Below are positions 11,776 through 24,211 of a stretch of DNA of 64,000 nt, in pieces (the stretch's first letter is position 1; each line of letters begins with the position of its first letter). The notes under the pieces are model-generated. The model saw only the letters and a program-made list of their open reading frames with translations. It made no database searches and was not told where the DNA came from. The stretch is from Prostheceraeus crozeri (Eukaryota > Platyhelminthes > Polycladida > Euryleptidae): contig CAJQUW010008928.1 of NCBI GenBank assembly GCA_907163375.1, positions 62,001 to 126,000 of the forward strand. Direction: 5' to 3'. The position numbers were made by a program, and so were the translations under genes.

Positions 11776-14577
11776 ACTGTGAATAATTACAGATGCCACA
11801 ATAGCGTTAAGTCTTAGTCTCGTGCCCTAGTATGCAGGGTCAAAACAGAAACACTACTACATAACAGTACTACTTCGCCTGTGTCATAATGAATTGATAT
11901 GTCAATTCTATTGATGTAATTTCGGCTGATTGGTAGATGCATTGTGGTAAAAAATTCTCGATTAGTTGTTTCCTCACGGATGAGAGGGGGAATGTGCGCA
12001 GAAGTGGGGCCTCAATGTCGCCAACCTTTGCATATTCAATAATGTCAATAGACGTACAAGTTGCTTATATCCTGCTCTAGTGATGGTGCTGCATCGCCTA
12101 TTGATAGTATCCCAGTATTTTGAGAATCCCAGTATGACCGTTAACACGCAATCGAGCTTGACAAGATAGTTCTTACTTACCTTTAGAACCATGCGCTTTT
12201 TGTGTGGGTCATAGGAAAAGAAATACTCATCTGCATCGAGGCATTCTACAGCAAACTCATTTAACTTTCTACACAATTCAGATGGTATTTTCAAGCTTTC
12301 AATGCTCAAATTAACTCGCTACCAGTTCACTGGAAGTAGACAATTCATCACCCATTATTTCTTCGCTGTGTACGTAGATATCCCATGATACGCTTGTTGA
12401 TGCTTTCACTTTAGAAGAGGACAACTGAACCTCGCATGTATCATTTAATTCTGTCAGCCAAGGTGCGCTTTCAAGGCATTTAAACACCAAAAATTTCAGA
12501 TGCGAATTCGATGACGGCCGACTTTGATCTTTCCGATGACGTCTTTTTTGTAAATATGAGAAATAGTACTTCCTTCTCAGTACCAAAGAACAAAACTCTA
12601 ACCTTTTAATATTCACAAGTCATTTAAGTTTCTGGCACTGATCGTTGAAACTTTCTGGGAACGTCTTCAACATTTCTAATAACTTCAAATTGATTCTTTA
12701 CGCGAATGCTCCTTTTTTGTAATGCATACAATGGTACGATTCTACTTTGAAAATCAGTGACTTTCCTCTTCGAATTCCACCCACGTCCATTGTACCATAA
12801 CCTTGATGAGAACGTTGCTCTGGAATACCCTAAAGTATGACTCAAATCATTACCTAATGAAAGAACATACTTCCCTTGCCTCTACAATTTTGTTGACCCC
12901 TTTATGACTGGTTTAAAGAATTTATTCAAAGTCAGCTTGAAGAGATCGTACATCCGTTGTAAATGCCTTTTGAATTTCTGTCATGTTTTGGACAGATGGT
13001 AGAGATGTTGAAATAGGATTTAAAGATATATGAAGAAAATGGGATGTACCATGCTGACTCCGAAATTTACGAAAAATAATCATCCTTTTCTCGCACTTAA
13101 TGTAATTCAAAAAATAGTTGTTTTTCAGCGAGCTGATATCGTCTACACCAACTTGTCGTCTACATTCAACAAACACGGGACAGCCGCTCTGGTATGATGG
13201 TCTACTGTAAATGCCTGTCATTATGACTGTGAATAATTACAGATGCCACAATAGCGTTAAGTCTTAGTCTCGTGCCCTAGTATGCAGGGTCAAAACAGAA
13301 ACACTACTACATAACAGTACTACTTCGCCTGTGTCATAATGAATTGATATGTCAATTCTATTGATGTAATTTCGGCTGATTGGTAGATGCATTGTGGTAA
13401 AAAATTCTCGATTAGTTGTTTCCTCACGGATGAGAGGGGGAATGTGCGCAGAAGTGGGGCCTCAATGTCGCCAACCTTTGCATATTCAATCATGTCAATA
13501 GACGTACAAGTTGCTTATATCCTGCTCTAGTGATGGTGCTGCATCGCCTATTGATAGTATCCCAGTATTTTGAGAATCCCAGTATGACCGTTAACACGCA
13601 ATCGAGCTTGACAAGATAGTTCTTACTTACCTTTAGAACCATGCGCTTTTTGTGTGGGTCATAGGAAAAGAAATACTCATCTGCATCGAGGCATTCTACA
13701 GCAAACTCATTTAACTTTCTACACAATTCAGATGGTATTTTCAAGCTTTCAATGCTCAAATTAACTCGCTACCAGTTCACTGGAAGTAGACAATTCATCA
13801 CCCATTATTTCTTCGCTGTGTACGTAGATATCCCATGATACGCTTGTTGATGCTTTCACTTTAGAAGAGGACAACTGAACCTCGCATGTATCATTTAATT
13901 CTGTCAGCCAAGGTGCGCTTTCAAGGCATTTAAACACCAAAAATTTCAGATGCGAATTCGATGACGGCCGACTTTGATCTTTCCGATGACGTCTTTTTTG
14001 TAAATATGAGAAATAGTACTTCCTTCTCAGTACCAAAGAAGTACCTTCTCAAAGTGGTACCTTCTCAGTACCACTGATCGTTGAAACTTTCTGGGAACGT
14101 CTTCAACATTTCTAATAACTTCAAATTGATTCTTTACGCGAATGCTCCTTTTTTGTAATGCATACAATGGTACGATTCTACTTTGAAAATCAGTGACTTT
14201 CCTCTTCGAATTCCACCCACGTCCATTGTACCATAACCTTGATGAGAACGTTGCTCTGGAATACCCTAAAGTATGACTCAAATCATTACCTAATGAAAGA
14301 ACATACTTCCCTTGCCTCTACAATTTTGTTGACCCCTTTATGACTGGTTTAAAGAATTTATTCAAAGTCAGCTTGAAGAGATCGTACATCCGTTGTAAAT
14401 GCCTTTTGAATTTCTGTCATGTTTTGGACAGATGGTAGAGATGTTGAAATAGGATTTAAAGATATATGAAGAAAATGGGATGTACCATGCTGACTCCGAA
14501 ATTTACGAAAAATAATCATCCTTTTCTCGCACTTAATGTAATTCAAAAAATAGTTGTTTTTCAGCGAGCTGATATCG
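11698..14577. repeat. 1.45-kb tandem direct duplication
   Basis: Copy 1 is 11,698-13,147 and copy 2 is 13,148 to about 14,577, with an offset of 1450 bp at the left ends. The copies look nearly identical except near 12,590-12,645 against 14,030-14,073, where copy 2 has a short replaced stretch with repeated GTACCTTCTCA-like words. The identity implies a recent event in an otherwise old element, or an assembly duplication. Confidence 0.9.
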
Positions 14578-14620
14578 TTGCAATAAATAATTTCAGCTGG
14601 AATAACTTCATGTGGTCAAT
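11800..14620 (-). pseudogene. decayed Polinton structural-type protein (duplicated)
   Basis: Each duplicate encodes a segment with LTVILGFSKY and, in another frame, a C-terminal part containing VGDIEAPLL and LPISRNYINRIDI. These match the C-terminal half of the intact gene at 41,546-42,960 (DILGF..., VGDVEAPLL, NYIPQIDI). Upstream frames (12,311-12,845 and 13,761-14,281, and 14,358-14,546) carry further parts. Here the gene lies between the basic-protein and integrase relics. In the younger element it lies on the other side of the PC4/TBP genes. Confidence 0.6.
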
Positions 14621-14848
14621 GCAGAGTAATTGGATTAGCGAATTCAATAAAGTATTGAGATGATCTGTTGCCTGGGAATCTCTTGAACTGATGCATATAA
14701 GAAGTCACGTGCTATATTATCTTAAAAGGTACGAGTGTCTCCTACCTCCACATTTTGTAGATCCTGGTGCGTTATCCAGCTATTGAATGGATCAGATAAT
14801 CAGGTTGAACTGGTAATCTATTAAGTCGTACATGATGGAACTAGATTT

Positions 14849-15120
14849 TCAATTTACTTCATCTATAGAAAACTCTTCTTCACTCCAATTTGGTAAATAA
14901 CTCTTATCAAATGTAGACTCAACCTTCGAAATCAGAACTCTATCACCAACCTTTATTTTCTTTTCATTCGAAATATTTTTCGCTTTCGTATCATACAATA
15001 GAAGCCATGCATTCATCGCATTATCTAGTGCAGCATCAATTGATCGCATCTTGTATTTGATCGCATTTGTATTCGATTCTCGATGCACAGAAGTCTTCGA
15101 TCTAAGAGCCTCAAACATAA
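14849..15120 (-). pseudogene. INT: integrase relic, C-terminal part
   Basis: The segment KVGDRVLISKVESTFDKSYLPNW matches the post-catalytic part of the younger element's integrase. A LINE separates it from its N-terminal half at 17,200-17,760. The chromodomain expected toward 14,600 is not recognisable. Confidence 0.75.
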
Positions 15121-17199
15121 ACGTTTCTTTGTCATCTCTTTTCAATATAAACTGTGAAAATATTTTGGATGACCTAGACTTGAATGAACCATATGATCCA
15201 TTTTACAATATATTAAATAACGCTCTCTCTTATTTACCGAAGGATATTGTAAAAAAATCGTTCTTTGATAAGCCGTGGATAACGAAAACCATCAAAGTAA
15301 TGATTAACAAACGCTACAAGGCTTACAGAGCAAAGGATTGGACATTGTTTAGCCATTATAAGGAAAAAAGGTGAAAAGCCATATATATAAAGCCAAATCA
15401 GAATGGAGTAAATCTTTTTTGACTCGACGCTCTTTTTGGAATATTTTTAAAATTGTGAACAAAAATGGTGTTGAAGACAAGGATTGGTTGTCTTAAGTTC
15501 ATCCTAAGCTTCCAATCTCCACAGCTCTAGAGAAAATGAATCATAGTCTTTCCGAAAATTTCGTTGATGAACCTGCTGTTGACTTGCAGATCACTACCTT
15601 TACTGACCCAGAAGCTGCGACTTTCCCTCCCTATCTTGTCGAAAGGTATCTCAAAGGTGTGAAGCCTACGGCATCTTCCGGCCCTGACGGTATACCGCAG
15701 ATTATATGGTCAAAGTTTTCTTCAGCGTTGGCAGTACTCATTATAATCATTTTCAATAAATGCCTCGCTGAGGCGGATGTTCCATTGATATGGAAAACGC
15801 TGACATTTTACCTCTGCCTAAGTAAAATCCCCCAAAATGTGATAATATCCGTCCAATATCTTTATTGCCCATACCTGCTAGCATTTTTGAAAAGCGGCTG
15901 ATGTGTACGTACATTGAAAGATCAATTTATCTCGAGATTTGATTCTAGTCAGTATGGCTATAGACCAGAGTTCGACTACTTGTGCTTTAATAGAAGTTGA
16001 AAACTTTATCACATCTTCTATTCAGGAAAGTCATATCATAGCCTGTCATGTACTGTCTCTAGACTTGTCGAAAGGATTTGACACAGTATCACACGGTCTC
16101 CTTCTGAGCAAGATGATAAGATATGGCTTTGACGATTTCACTGTGAAATTCATTAGTAACTATCTTTCAGAACGGTTTCAGCGTATTCGATGGAACGAGG
16201 ACTGCAGTGATTATATCCCTGCCAAGAGTAGTATTCCCCAAGGTTCTTCTATCGGCCCTTTGACGTTTGGATTTTTCGTGTCTGATTTGACACTTGATGG
16301 CCATGGTGATGTGCTCTTATGCAAATATGCTGATGATATTATTATTGTTGGAAAAATAAAAAATGATTGTACTGATACTCCAGTTTCATCTGCTTTGAGA
16401 AATGTACTTCAATGGATGGATGACAATAAAATGAAAATCAGTTGGCATAAGTGTCAGCAGATGCTCATTTCTCACCGAGACGTAAATCATTTATCACGAA
16501 TAATGATCCCAGGTATTCAAATCGTTGACAAGTTACGCTTCCTTGGTGTAGTGTTGGATGCGAAACTTGATTGGAGTTTTCACATAAGCTTAATTTCAAA
16601 GAAAGCATCATCAAGAATTTTCGTGCTTCGAAGCTTAAGACCTTTTTTATCGACTGTTGATCTTGTGACCATTTACAATAATTGTCTTCGATCTATCCTA
16701 GAGTATGCAGCGCCACTTTTTTTTAGTTTGAAAAAGAAAGATGAGCATGTGTTAGAAAACATACAGCGTAGATGTCACAAAGTGATATGTCGCTCTTCGA
16801 ATTGTCAATGTGTTCATTTTCTTCCTCTATGCTATCATCGTCTGACATTTGGTGTCAAATTGTTTGCTTCTCTTGTTGAAGTCTCAGAGCATCCATTACA
16901 TCACTTAGCTCCTCAAGTATTACAGTATTCTGGAAAGCTTCGCATGCCAGTTAGTACCTTAGCAATGAGAAGGAACTGCTTTATTGTCACAATGATTAGG
17001 CTATTGAATAGTGGTTTTTTGTAATCTAGGTTTTTTTGCGTACTTCCGTCAGCTTTGAAATGTGTCTTATTATTATTGTCTTAATATTCTTTTTGCTTTG
17101 TTATGGTGTATTACGAAATCTTATGTATTGTACCTTGACTTTTAGCCTCACGATTTCCATTATTGAGGCTTTCTGAAATATACGCTTATTATTATTAAT
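15120..17199 (+). mobile_element. jockey/CR1-type LINE nested in the integrase relic
   Basis: Plus-strand blocks give the endonuclease-RT linker (15,130-15,375), an RT N-terminal part with SSGPDGIPQ (15,536-15,901), and a long open RT part (15,939-17,024) with LDLSKGFDTVSHG (motif A), SIPQGSSIGPL (motif B) and KYADDII (motif C). Frame breaks near 15,375, 15,500 and 15,900 make it non-functional but not very old. The 3' end is a short TTA-rich tail (17,180-17,199), typical of this LINE group. The 5' end is truncated, with no complete endonuclease. Integrase coding resumes on the minus strand immediately after it. Confidence 0.85.
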
Positions 17200-17760
17200 A
17201 ATACGATGATGGCTTTCATTGCAATTCTTAACAAATGTCTGCAAGGCTCCTTTTTTGACACTGAACAAATCTACATTAAGACTTTTAAGGAGACTTCGAG
17301 CATGGGAGTCTTGGATTCCCTTCCCTTGATCTGTCTGTATTCTTTGTGGAACACGCCCCTCATCGAAAATACTCTGAGAAGCCGCTTCAACTTATGGTCC
17401 TCGGCTAGATTTCAACGTACGTGCCCAAGCATATCGAGATAAAATATCTATTACGGTAAAGATGTATTTATAGTCGTCATTGTACTGTGATATCTGTTGC
17501 ATGTCAGCCAACTCCACTTGCCATTGACTACCTATATTATAAACAACATATCTTCTTGTTGGACACCGCTTTCCCACATTTTTGTGAAGAGAGTAAGTCG
17601 GTTGACTCCTTAACCACTTCTTGACTTTCTCTAGTCCCACACGCATTGAGCGCCCACTAGCTCTTTTTGGTTTAAGATCATCAAGGTCATGAAGCTCTCG
17701 CTTGACCACCATCGTGGGTGTTTTACTTTTTAATCCATCTTGTAAATTACCATTGTCCAA
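17200..17760 (-). pseudogene. INT: integrase relic, catalytic part
   Basis: WQVELADMQQIS, FTVIDILSRYAWA and, after a stop, a broken IQTDQGKG stretch match the catalytic core of the younger integrase (DLCDV, VIDIFSRYAWA, SDQGKEF). The first catalytic Asp reads LAD in place of LCD. Coding is lost where the LINE enters at about 17,199. Confidence 0.85.
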
Positions 17761-17769
17761 CTCATTGAC

Positions 17770-18126
17770 AGTTGGTCCTCCAAAAATAGTGTGAGGTACA
17801 TTTTGATCAGATAAAATTATCTGTAAATATGTCCACCCCTGTTGAGCACCTGCTTTTCGCCTTACATATCACATATTGTAGAAGGTCATCTATGTGACTC
17901 TAATAATATCACCAGTTGTTTAATTTATTATCTCCCATTTCTCATCGAACTGGACATATGGATCAATGAAGTCAAATTAACGCTCAGTGCGCACCATATC
18001 CTTTTGTGTTAGTTCCTAAAGTTGACTCGTAATTGGTTGATCTATATATTTTTGACTTCCTGTACACTATGTAATGTAGTCAATTTTACATACTCCTCTT
18101 TAGGAATGACAACCATCTTTGAATGC
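17770..18126 (-). pseudogene. relic of the conserved Polinton 232-aa protein
   Basis: The N-terminal MVVIPKEEYVKLT and a later HIDDLLQYVICKAKSR...QNVPHT segment correspond to MIVIPQDEYVQLT and YEDLIQYATRRKRR...HNVPKF of the intact gene at 47,766-48,464. Stops interrupt it. Confidence 0.6.
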
Positions 18127-18318
18127 ATGTTTGAAAATAATAAGGCGACAAAGAACATTGCTTAAAACTAATTGTGAACCGAGAAAACTCATTTATTCAA
18201 CGGAATTAGGTATGATATTAATTCGAAATCGAGGTCGTTCCGGACATCCCTGGGTTAGATCAATAAGTGGATAGTCATGTAGTTTCTTTGTCACAACTTC
18301 ATATATTTTGAAAGTACA

Positions 18319-18640
18319 CTAGGTTGTTGAGGTAATATCTCTATTGAGATGATGCATCTGACTGCTATCTCTTGGATTTTTAAATGTTGCCAAATAATGT
18401 GTATTAAATCTTCTAATTCTTTGCTCTTTCCCTCCGCCGAAGATGTTTTGGGTTATGTAGATAATGAAAGCTTCGCTATGATGTGCAGTTTGAATGTGCA
18501 TTTCAGCTACATCCTTTGAAGATTTGTTTTCACATAATAGATCATCTAATGCAATTAAGTCACCTTCTTTGATATCCTGAGTTATTGGCACCATTGCTTC
18601 ACCTCATAACCTTCCTGGCGAAGTGCAGAATGTAGTTGTG
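18319..18640 (-). pseudogene. ATP: packaging ATPase relic
   Basis: An open 91-residue stretch has DLIALDDLL (Walker B equivalent), FIIYITQNIFGGGKE and NTHYLATFKNPRD, matching the intact ATPase. The Walker A half is not found upstream. Confidence 0.8.
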
Positions 18641-18959
18641 GTTAAAATATTCCATAATACTATTTGACTCATTTAATTTCGTTGTTAAACATTTCATTTC
18701 TATATTGTAGCAATTAATATAGTAATGTAATTTTACCGGACTGACTTAGTCTGGCCACACACATTGTACGATCAGTAAATAGATGAAAATCTGTCATCTT
18801 ATAATTCCATTAACATTGAAGCTCAACACCCGCTAATTGCTTATATTAATTTCATTAATTGCTTTAAAGGCACAAATTAAAACATTTAAGTTTCCTCATC
18901 ACAATTAAGATTATAGCAAGTTTTCAAGTCAGCATCTCGGCACTTCAACTATAATCTAA

Positions 18960-19580
18960 GATTCCCATTTTTGGATTTCCGCCCTCGCTTTTTGCTTTCT
19001 TCTTTCCCATCCTTTGAAGCAGTCTTGTCAATGTTGATTAAGCATTGATCAATTGGTAGTGGTTCATAGACTAGTTGATGAACCTTCATTAGTAAAGATG
19101 ATACTTTACCGGTTGAACCATGCGAGCCAACATTAAGTCCGTTAACGTGCAGTAAGCCGATATAGCGACCCCTTTGGGATACTCACATTTGAAAATGTCA
19201 AATTCAAAAACAGTGCATCGAACTCCGGCAATTCCTTGTAACCAACTCCTTCCTCTAATGCTTTTCTCCAGTGGGTATGAGCACTTTCAGGCAGCTCAAC
19301 ACATTCTTTCGCGGAAGAGTCAATAAATTTAGATATCACCTGTTGCCATTTAGGAAACGTCACTCGCATTTGTTTCGTATTGCTATACCAGGATGTAGAA
19401 ATGCCATTACTATGGAAAAATGGAGCTTGAAGATAAAAGTCATCATCACCATAACTCATGGTTTGAAAGTAAAACGTATTTCCAATCCCTTGCACCTTTC
19501 GTGTCGGACGGACCTTCAGGAGATCTCGCTCAAAAGCGTCACCCTCCTCTCTGATTGTGTACATTTTCTGAGTCATGTTT
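18960..19580 (-). pseudogene. relic of the Polinton 235-aa gene
   Basis: The 144-aa open stretch at 19,142-19,576 and a C-terminal part at 18,960-19,140 (VNGLNVGSHGSTGK...KKRGRKS) align with the intact gene at 51,084-51,859 (VNGLYYGRHKDNK...KRKSKK). This fixes the right-hand part of the old element as collinear with the right part of the young one. Confidence 0.6.
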
Positions 19581-19855
19581 CAACAATGTATTAATTCGGA
19601 GCTTTTCAACCAGCACTGATTATTGGTCACTTGAAAGTGATTAAATAGCATTAAAGCGTCTTCGTTATATGCACCTATATATGACTCATCGATTGAAATG
19701 ACGTGTCAGTTTATGATTCGCTAACGCTATCCAAGCGGACGATTGATTACATCATTAATACTGTTTCCAATATCATTTAACATACTTAGAAACCCACCAC
19801 CACCACGCTGAATTAAGCTTCGCCTTTTGACTGCTTTTTGTCACTGCTTCTAGGA

Positions 19856-20101
19856 CTAGAAAACTTTTTTATGCTGTTCAAAGAGCCTAATTTCAATATC
19901 ATTGCAATGTAGCATGGAGAAATCCTCTATCCATCTACGATCCAAATTATGATTCATAGCATGCTCATCCAGATCCATTAGTCTTTCAATTACGACACCG
20001 GCGTTTATACTTTCATTTAGATTTGTAACACCTTTTATAGCTTCTAACGAATATCCAAGGTCTCTTGCAACAACCCATGACGTTGGGAAACTAGCCATCA
20101 T
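19856..20101 (-). CDS. small ORF with its own TATA box, accessory gene of the old Polinton
   Basis: About 80 codons from an ATG near 20,101. TATAAATA lies on the minus strand at 20,127-20,134, so the start site would sit almost at the ATG. The protein begins MAS, as do two gene products of the younger element, and contains ARDLGYSLEAI followed by a helical-looking stretch that faintly recalls a UBA fold; I cannot confirm that. It has no counterpart in the younger element and is uninterrupted although its neighbours are broken. Confidence 0.35.
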   Translation of the reverse strand: MMASFPTSWVVARDLGYSLEAIKGVTNLNESINAGVVIERLMDLDEHAMNHNLDRRWIEDFSMLHCNDIEIRLFEQHKKVF

Positions 20102-20126
20102 TATTGATGTCATCAAGCATCAAGCG

Positions 20127-20134
20127 TATTTATA
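20127..20134 (-). promoter_or_regulatory. TATA box of the 19.9-kb ORF
   Basis: TATAAATA on the minus strand, 26 bp before the ATG at 20,101. Confidence 0.4.
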
Positions 20135-20139
20135 GCTTA

Positions 20140-21413
20140 ATTTGCTTACGAAAATCAATGTAACAATGGTTACAATGATTACAATGGTTGCAATAGTCAC
20201 AATAGTCGCAATTGAGCAAACTCATTCAAAATCTAACAACGTACGTCTATCGGTTACGTATCCACCAAGTATTTGGAATCAAATAAAAACAGTTCCAACC
20301 TTTTACAAAATAAAAATTCTTGCTCTCAACCCTAGTCGCATTCAAAGCAAATTCATACAAGCTCGGTAATAGACGTTCCGAAACACACTGTTCTCAAACG
20401 AGTGTAACAAAAAACACATGTACCTATCCATTACGATGGAATTCATGCATGTTCCTATTAATATCACAGAATTTACACGTGTACCTATCCCGTGTAGTTA
20501 TCCTGCTCGTAGTAGGGCGCATTTTTCACTACTATTGCCCTTCTATTACTTTGGCAGAGAGATCTAAGAGGAGTTCGGTTGCGTGAAAACACGTGTCGAT
20601 TTCTTGTCCTTGAATGTCTCAAATACACTTAAGGTCCTACTCGCTGGATGATATGCATGTATACGTTCACTAGAGTCACCATACCTCACCCTGGAGCCAC
20701 AGTTACCTTAGGTACGTCACTAGAAGCACCCGATGTTGGGAAGTGTTACCCAAAGTGGCACCAATCCACCAAGTACCAAATAACAGCAGTCGTGCACCTC
20801 CCACAATGGATGCCGGCATACAGGCCTGCAAATTATTTTGATAAGAAGAGGCTATTAAATAAAATATCGCAATCAATACAATTAAGTCTAACATAAAATT
20901 TCTCTACCTTTCGATAAACCGATTTTGCTTCATGTTGGAAATATTAAGTGCAATTCATGCAAACAATTTGATTAACTATTGTTATTATCTCTACGCATTT
21001 CAATTTCAAAAATGAAAAATGTCATCGATGATTAATTCGATGTACTTCGATGGCCCTCAGACAACATGCTCTCATGATAAATTATTTATAAAATATGCAA
21101 GCTTTGACTCGGGAGGGCATGGTTGCACGTCCTTTAGCTACAACATCGCTGTTTCGAACCTGCGATAACCTTATCGATAAGTCAATTTATTTGCATGCAT
21201 ATTTTTTTCGTGGGCCCTATTCGATCTTCTTCCTTGCAGCAGAATCCCGAATGTTTATCAACAGTAAGGTTGTTTAGGTATGTCAGTCGTACTCGGAAGG
21301 GAAGATAATCAATGAAAATAATCAAAATATGGTGCACTAATGCACTAGGCAATAAAGATTGCAATTTAAATAATCATGCTTGCATTAATCTATCACAGTT
21401 GTGGATAACTTAC
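20140..21413. other. no gene seen; short low-complexity patch
   Basis: 20,140-20,215 is an imperfect array of CAATGGTTA/CAATAGTC-like words. The rest shows no supportable feature. The right end of the old Polinton should lie about here, but no terminal repeat could be paired. Confidence 0.35.
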
Positions 21414-21791
21414 TGAAAATGTACATAATCTCCAACACCCAAATCCAGAGTATTCGGTGTGAAATCGTACTCAACAGATGGATAAACTTGCACAATATTG
21501 CCACGTTTACCTCGCACGTTAAGGTTGTGAATAACACCATCGGATACCGACGTTGGCTTTATGAAAAATCCGTGTGAACGATCTTGAAAGACTCTACCGT
21601 ATTGATTTGTGTTGATTGCTAACTGCAATTCCAATTTCTTCCCTGCATTTCCGGCAAAAGGTTGCACAGTAGGATTACCTTTAAACCGATAGCCTCGACT
21701 CGCTGCAATGGAAGTATTTTTGAATCCAAACTTGGAAGCGAAGTCAGCGGGTTTTATACCATCAGCGAATGTGTCCTGTCCATTGTAATCA
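21414..21791 (-). CDS. DD3-3-like protein, downstream exon
   Basis: This exon of the host gene encodes the conserved block with [33 protein letters not shown] and [12 protein letters not shown]...GDYVHFQ, which I recognise as the C-terminal region of DD3-3-type proteins (secreted proteins of Dictyostelium and many invertebrates; function unknown). Acceptor TTTTAG precedes 21,791 and donor GTAAGT follows 21,414. The reading continues the exon at 24,212-24,690. The following exon was not found, so it may lie beyond the old Polinton or outside the window. Confidence 0.75.
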
Positions 21792-24211
21792 CTAAAATAA
21801 AGCAAGAAGAAGTCTATTTAATAATATAAAGGAACTGTAAATAGCATTGGGACAAAATCCTTAGTTTACTTTGGCTCTCTTCGAAGGTTATCGAAGCTTT
21901 TTCTACATCGAAACCCGAATTTCTAGCTAATATCTAATCTTAACTACCGATTTCTTTCTTTCTTTAATGAAATTTACTTTTACCGTATGTGCGCTTAATC
22001 TACGGGATGTACGAGTAGATGTAACTCGTACACAGATTTCCTTTGAAGTTTACTTTTCACATTGATCGAAACCAACTTCTACATGTATCGAGTCTTTGAA
22101 AGTTGAAGCTTTTTTCTGTGTCGAAACCTTTATCTACAAGCAATGACTTGCTTCGGAGTTACTTATTCTTACTAATTCTGAACATGTTTAGTATTCTTGG
22201 AGTAGTACATGCATGTTACAAGATGCTTCAAAAATGTTATGCTATTCCATGTTTTACTTCATAAAAAACGAAACTGCAAGTTGCAATTACACCTACACAC
22301 TGCACAGTTCACACTATTTCAAATTATGACTTACTGAGATGTAAAGAAAGCTAGCATCGTGCATGACCCCGAACCTCATTCTGGATAACATAGATATCAA
22401 AATTTGTTGCTCACACAATCCATAAATTTTCTAATGTTTCCTTTTGATGCATCGATATGTACTTTTTCACAAAATTTTTACGCAGGTTTCTGAAGGGCCC
22501 ATAGACTTCTGGTCAAAAAGGTCATGATACTCAGTTACGATAAAACTGAAACAGAAAAGTTATCAGCATCATCCAAAACCTGTGTTCTATTAAAATTTTA
22601 GCCGGAAAATCAATATTTTCTGACAGTGCGTGGAAGTAGACCTAAATAGGCCCACTTTTACAAGTCGGAGGGTACTGAACTTCCGGATAACCTTTTAAAC
22701 ATAAACATAGGTTTTAGGTGATGCTGATAACATCTGTTATTTGAACTTTAAATTGAGACTTTTCTTAGGACAGATTTATCAAGATCATTTTCAGGCAATT
22801 TCACTTGACATGACACATATATCCGGTGTAACTTATCATTGAAAAATACGCTCAATCACCTGCTAGAAATTCGCCGTAAAGCATTCAGAATTCTACTGTA
22901 TCCTATTTCGCTCCTCAATAAACGATCCACCTTGATAGATATCTGTGTAACCTAGAAGATATGTGATATTTGAATTCATTTCATTTTCCATTTTCATAGT
23001 ACAGACATATAGCAAAAGTAATATTTCCATTTGGCAGCCGTACCCAACCTGACCGTCGTACCAACATAGATGGAACAATCGACGCTAAATGGTACAAGTA
23101 AGTAATAAGCAGCCGCATTATTAGCACATCATTCTGTTTCTGCAATTGGTCATTCTCGGAATGATTTAGCCATCTTATTATTCACCTTCCATGGATTTGA
23201 GCTATGTGTAGAAATTTGGCTTCCACCCTCATTTTACTAGTAGGCCGATGATAAAATTCGAAATAACTGAAATAATTAAAAATGTGTTCCTTTGATTTTT
23301 AGAAGATGATTTTGTTAATTTGACTTTTTTCAAACAGCATGCCGTCATAGAAATAGATTACCACATCAAACATTGACACTGAAATTATTTGCATGATTAG
23401 GTATCAGGTGCTATTGCAAAGCTGAAAATAATACATATCGGAAGTGGACACTGACTTCAAGCGACGTGAATCTGCAAAAGTGTATAACAGTCTGAGATTT
23501 ATTTAGTGTGTGTTGAAGGTCGGTCAGTATAAATGTACATTTCAGAAATATCCGCAGTCTTCGTATCAGTTGCATGCTCATTTTGCTGAAGAGCGGAGAC
23601 CATGAGCGCCAGCCCAAACCCTAGCCGAGTATCATGTCCATAGAAGCATACAGTAGCTTAGTTGTCCACAAGTAGGGTAAACAGAAGGCAAAAGGACAAT
23701 AAACATTTTTAAAATGGTATAAGTCGAAATTTTCATGCTCAACCAGCACTTATGTCAGAGTGATTCGTACTATGTATGTGTTATCCCACATGGTACTTTC
23801 TGCATACATATATTCTCAGACAATTGTTTTTCCTGCGAGCTACCACGGTTCAGAGAATAATCAAAGGTGTTGGTGTCGTTTATGAACTTGGTTGTTATTC
23901 TTTTGAAATGTTCAAGAACACAGCAGTAATGTTATGAATTGACCTGCTTACTAGAAGCAAGTTATCTGGTCATTAATGAAGTTGACAAATTGCCAACATC
24001 CGCTTACAAGTATTACAAGTCAAATATCAGGTCAAATGATTTAGTTTAAATACATGAAAAATTGATTGACAAATTATCTAAGTAGATGCATTTTCATGTA
24101 GTGCAATAAAAAAAAAGTAACCGGTGTTAAAAGTTAGAGCGTCCAAGGTATCCAGCACTGGAATTAATGCGGTTCAAGTTCAGTCTTCAACATAGTGGTA
24201 AATGAAATTAC
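21792..24211 (-). other. intron of the DD3-3-like gene
   Basis: 2.4 kb between the two recognised exons. No further exon or element is supported. A minus-strand stretch near 22,960-23,070 has some coding look but no convincing match. Confidence 0.5.
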
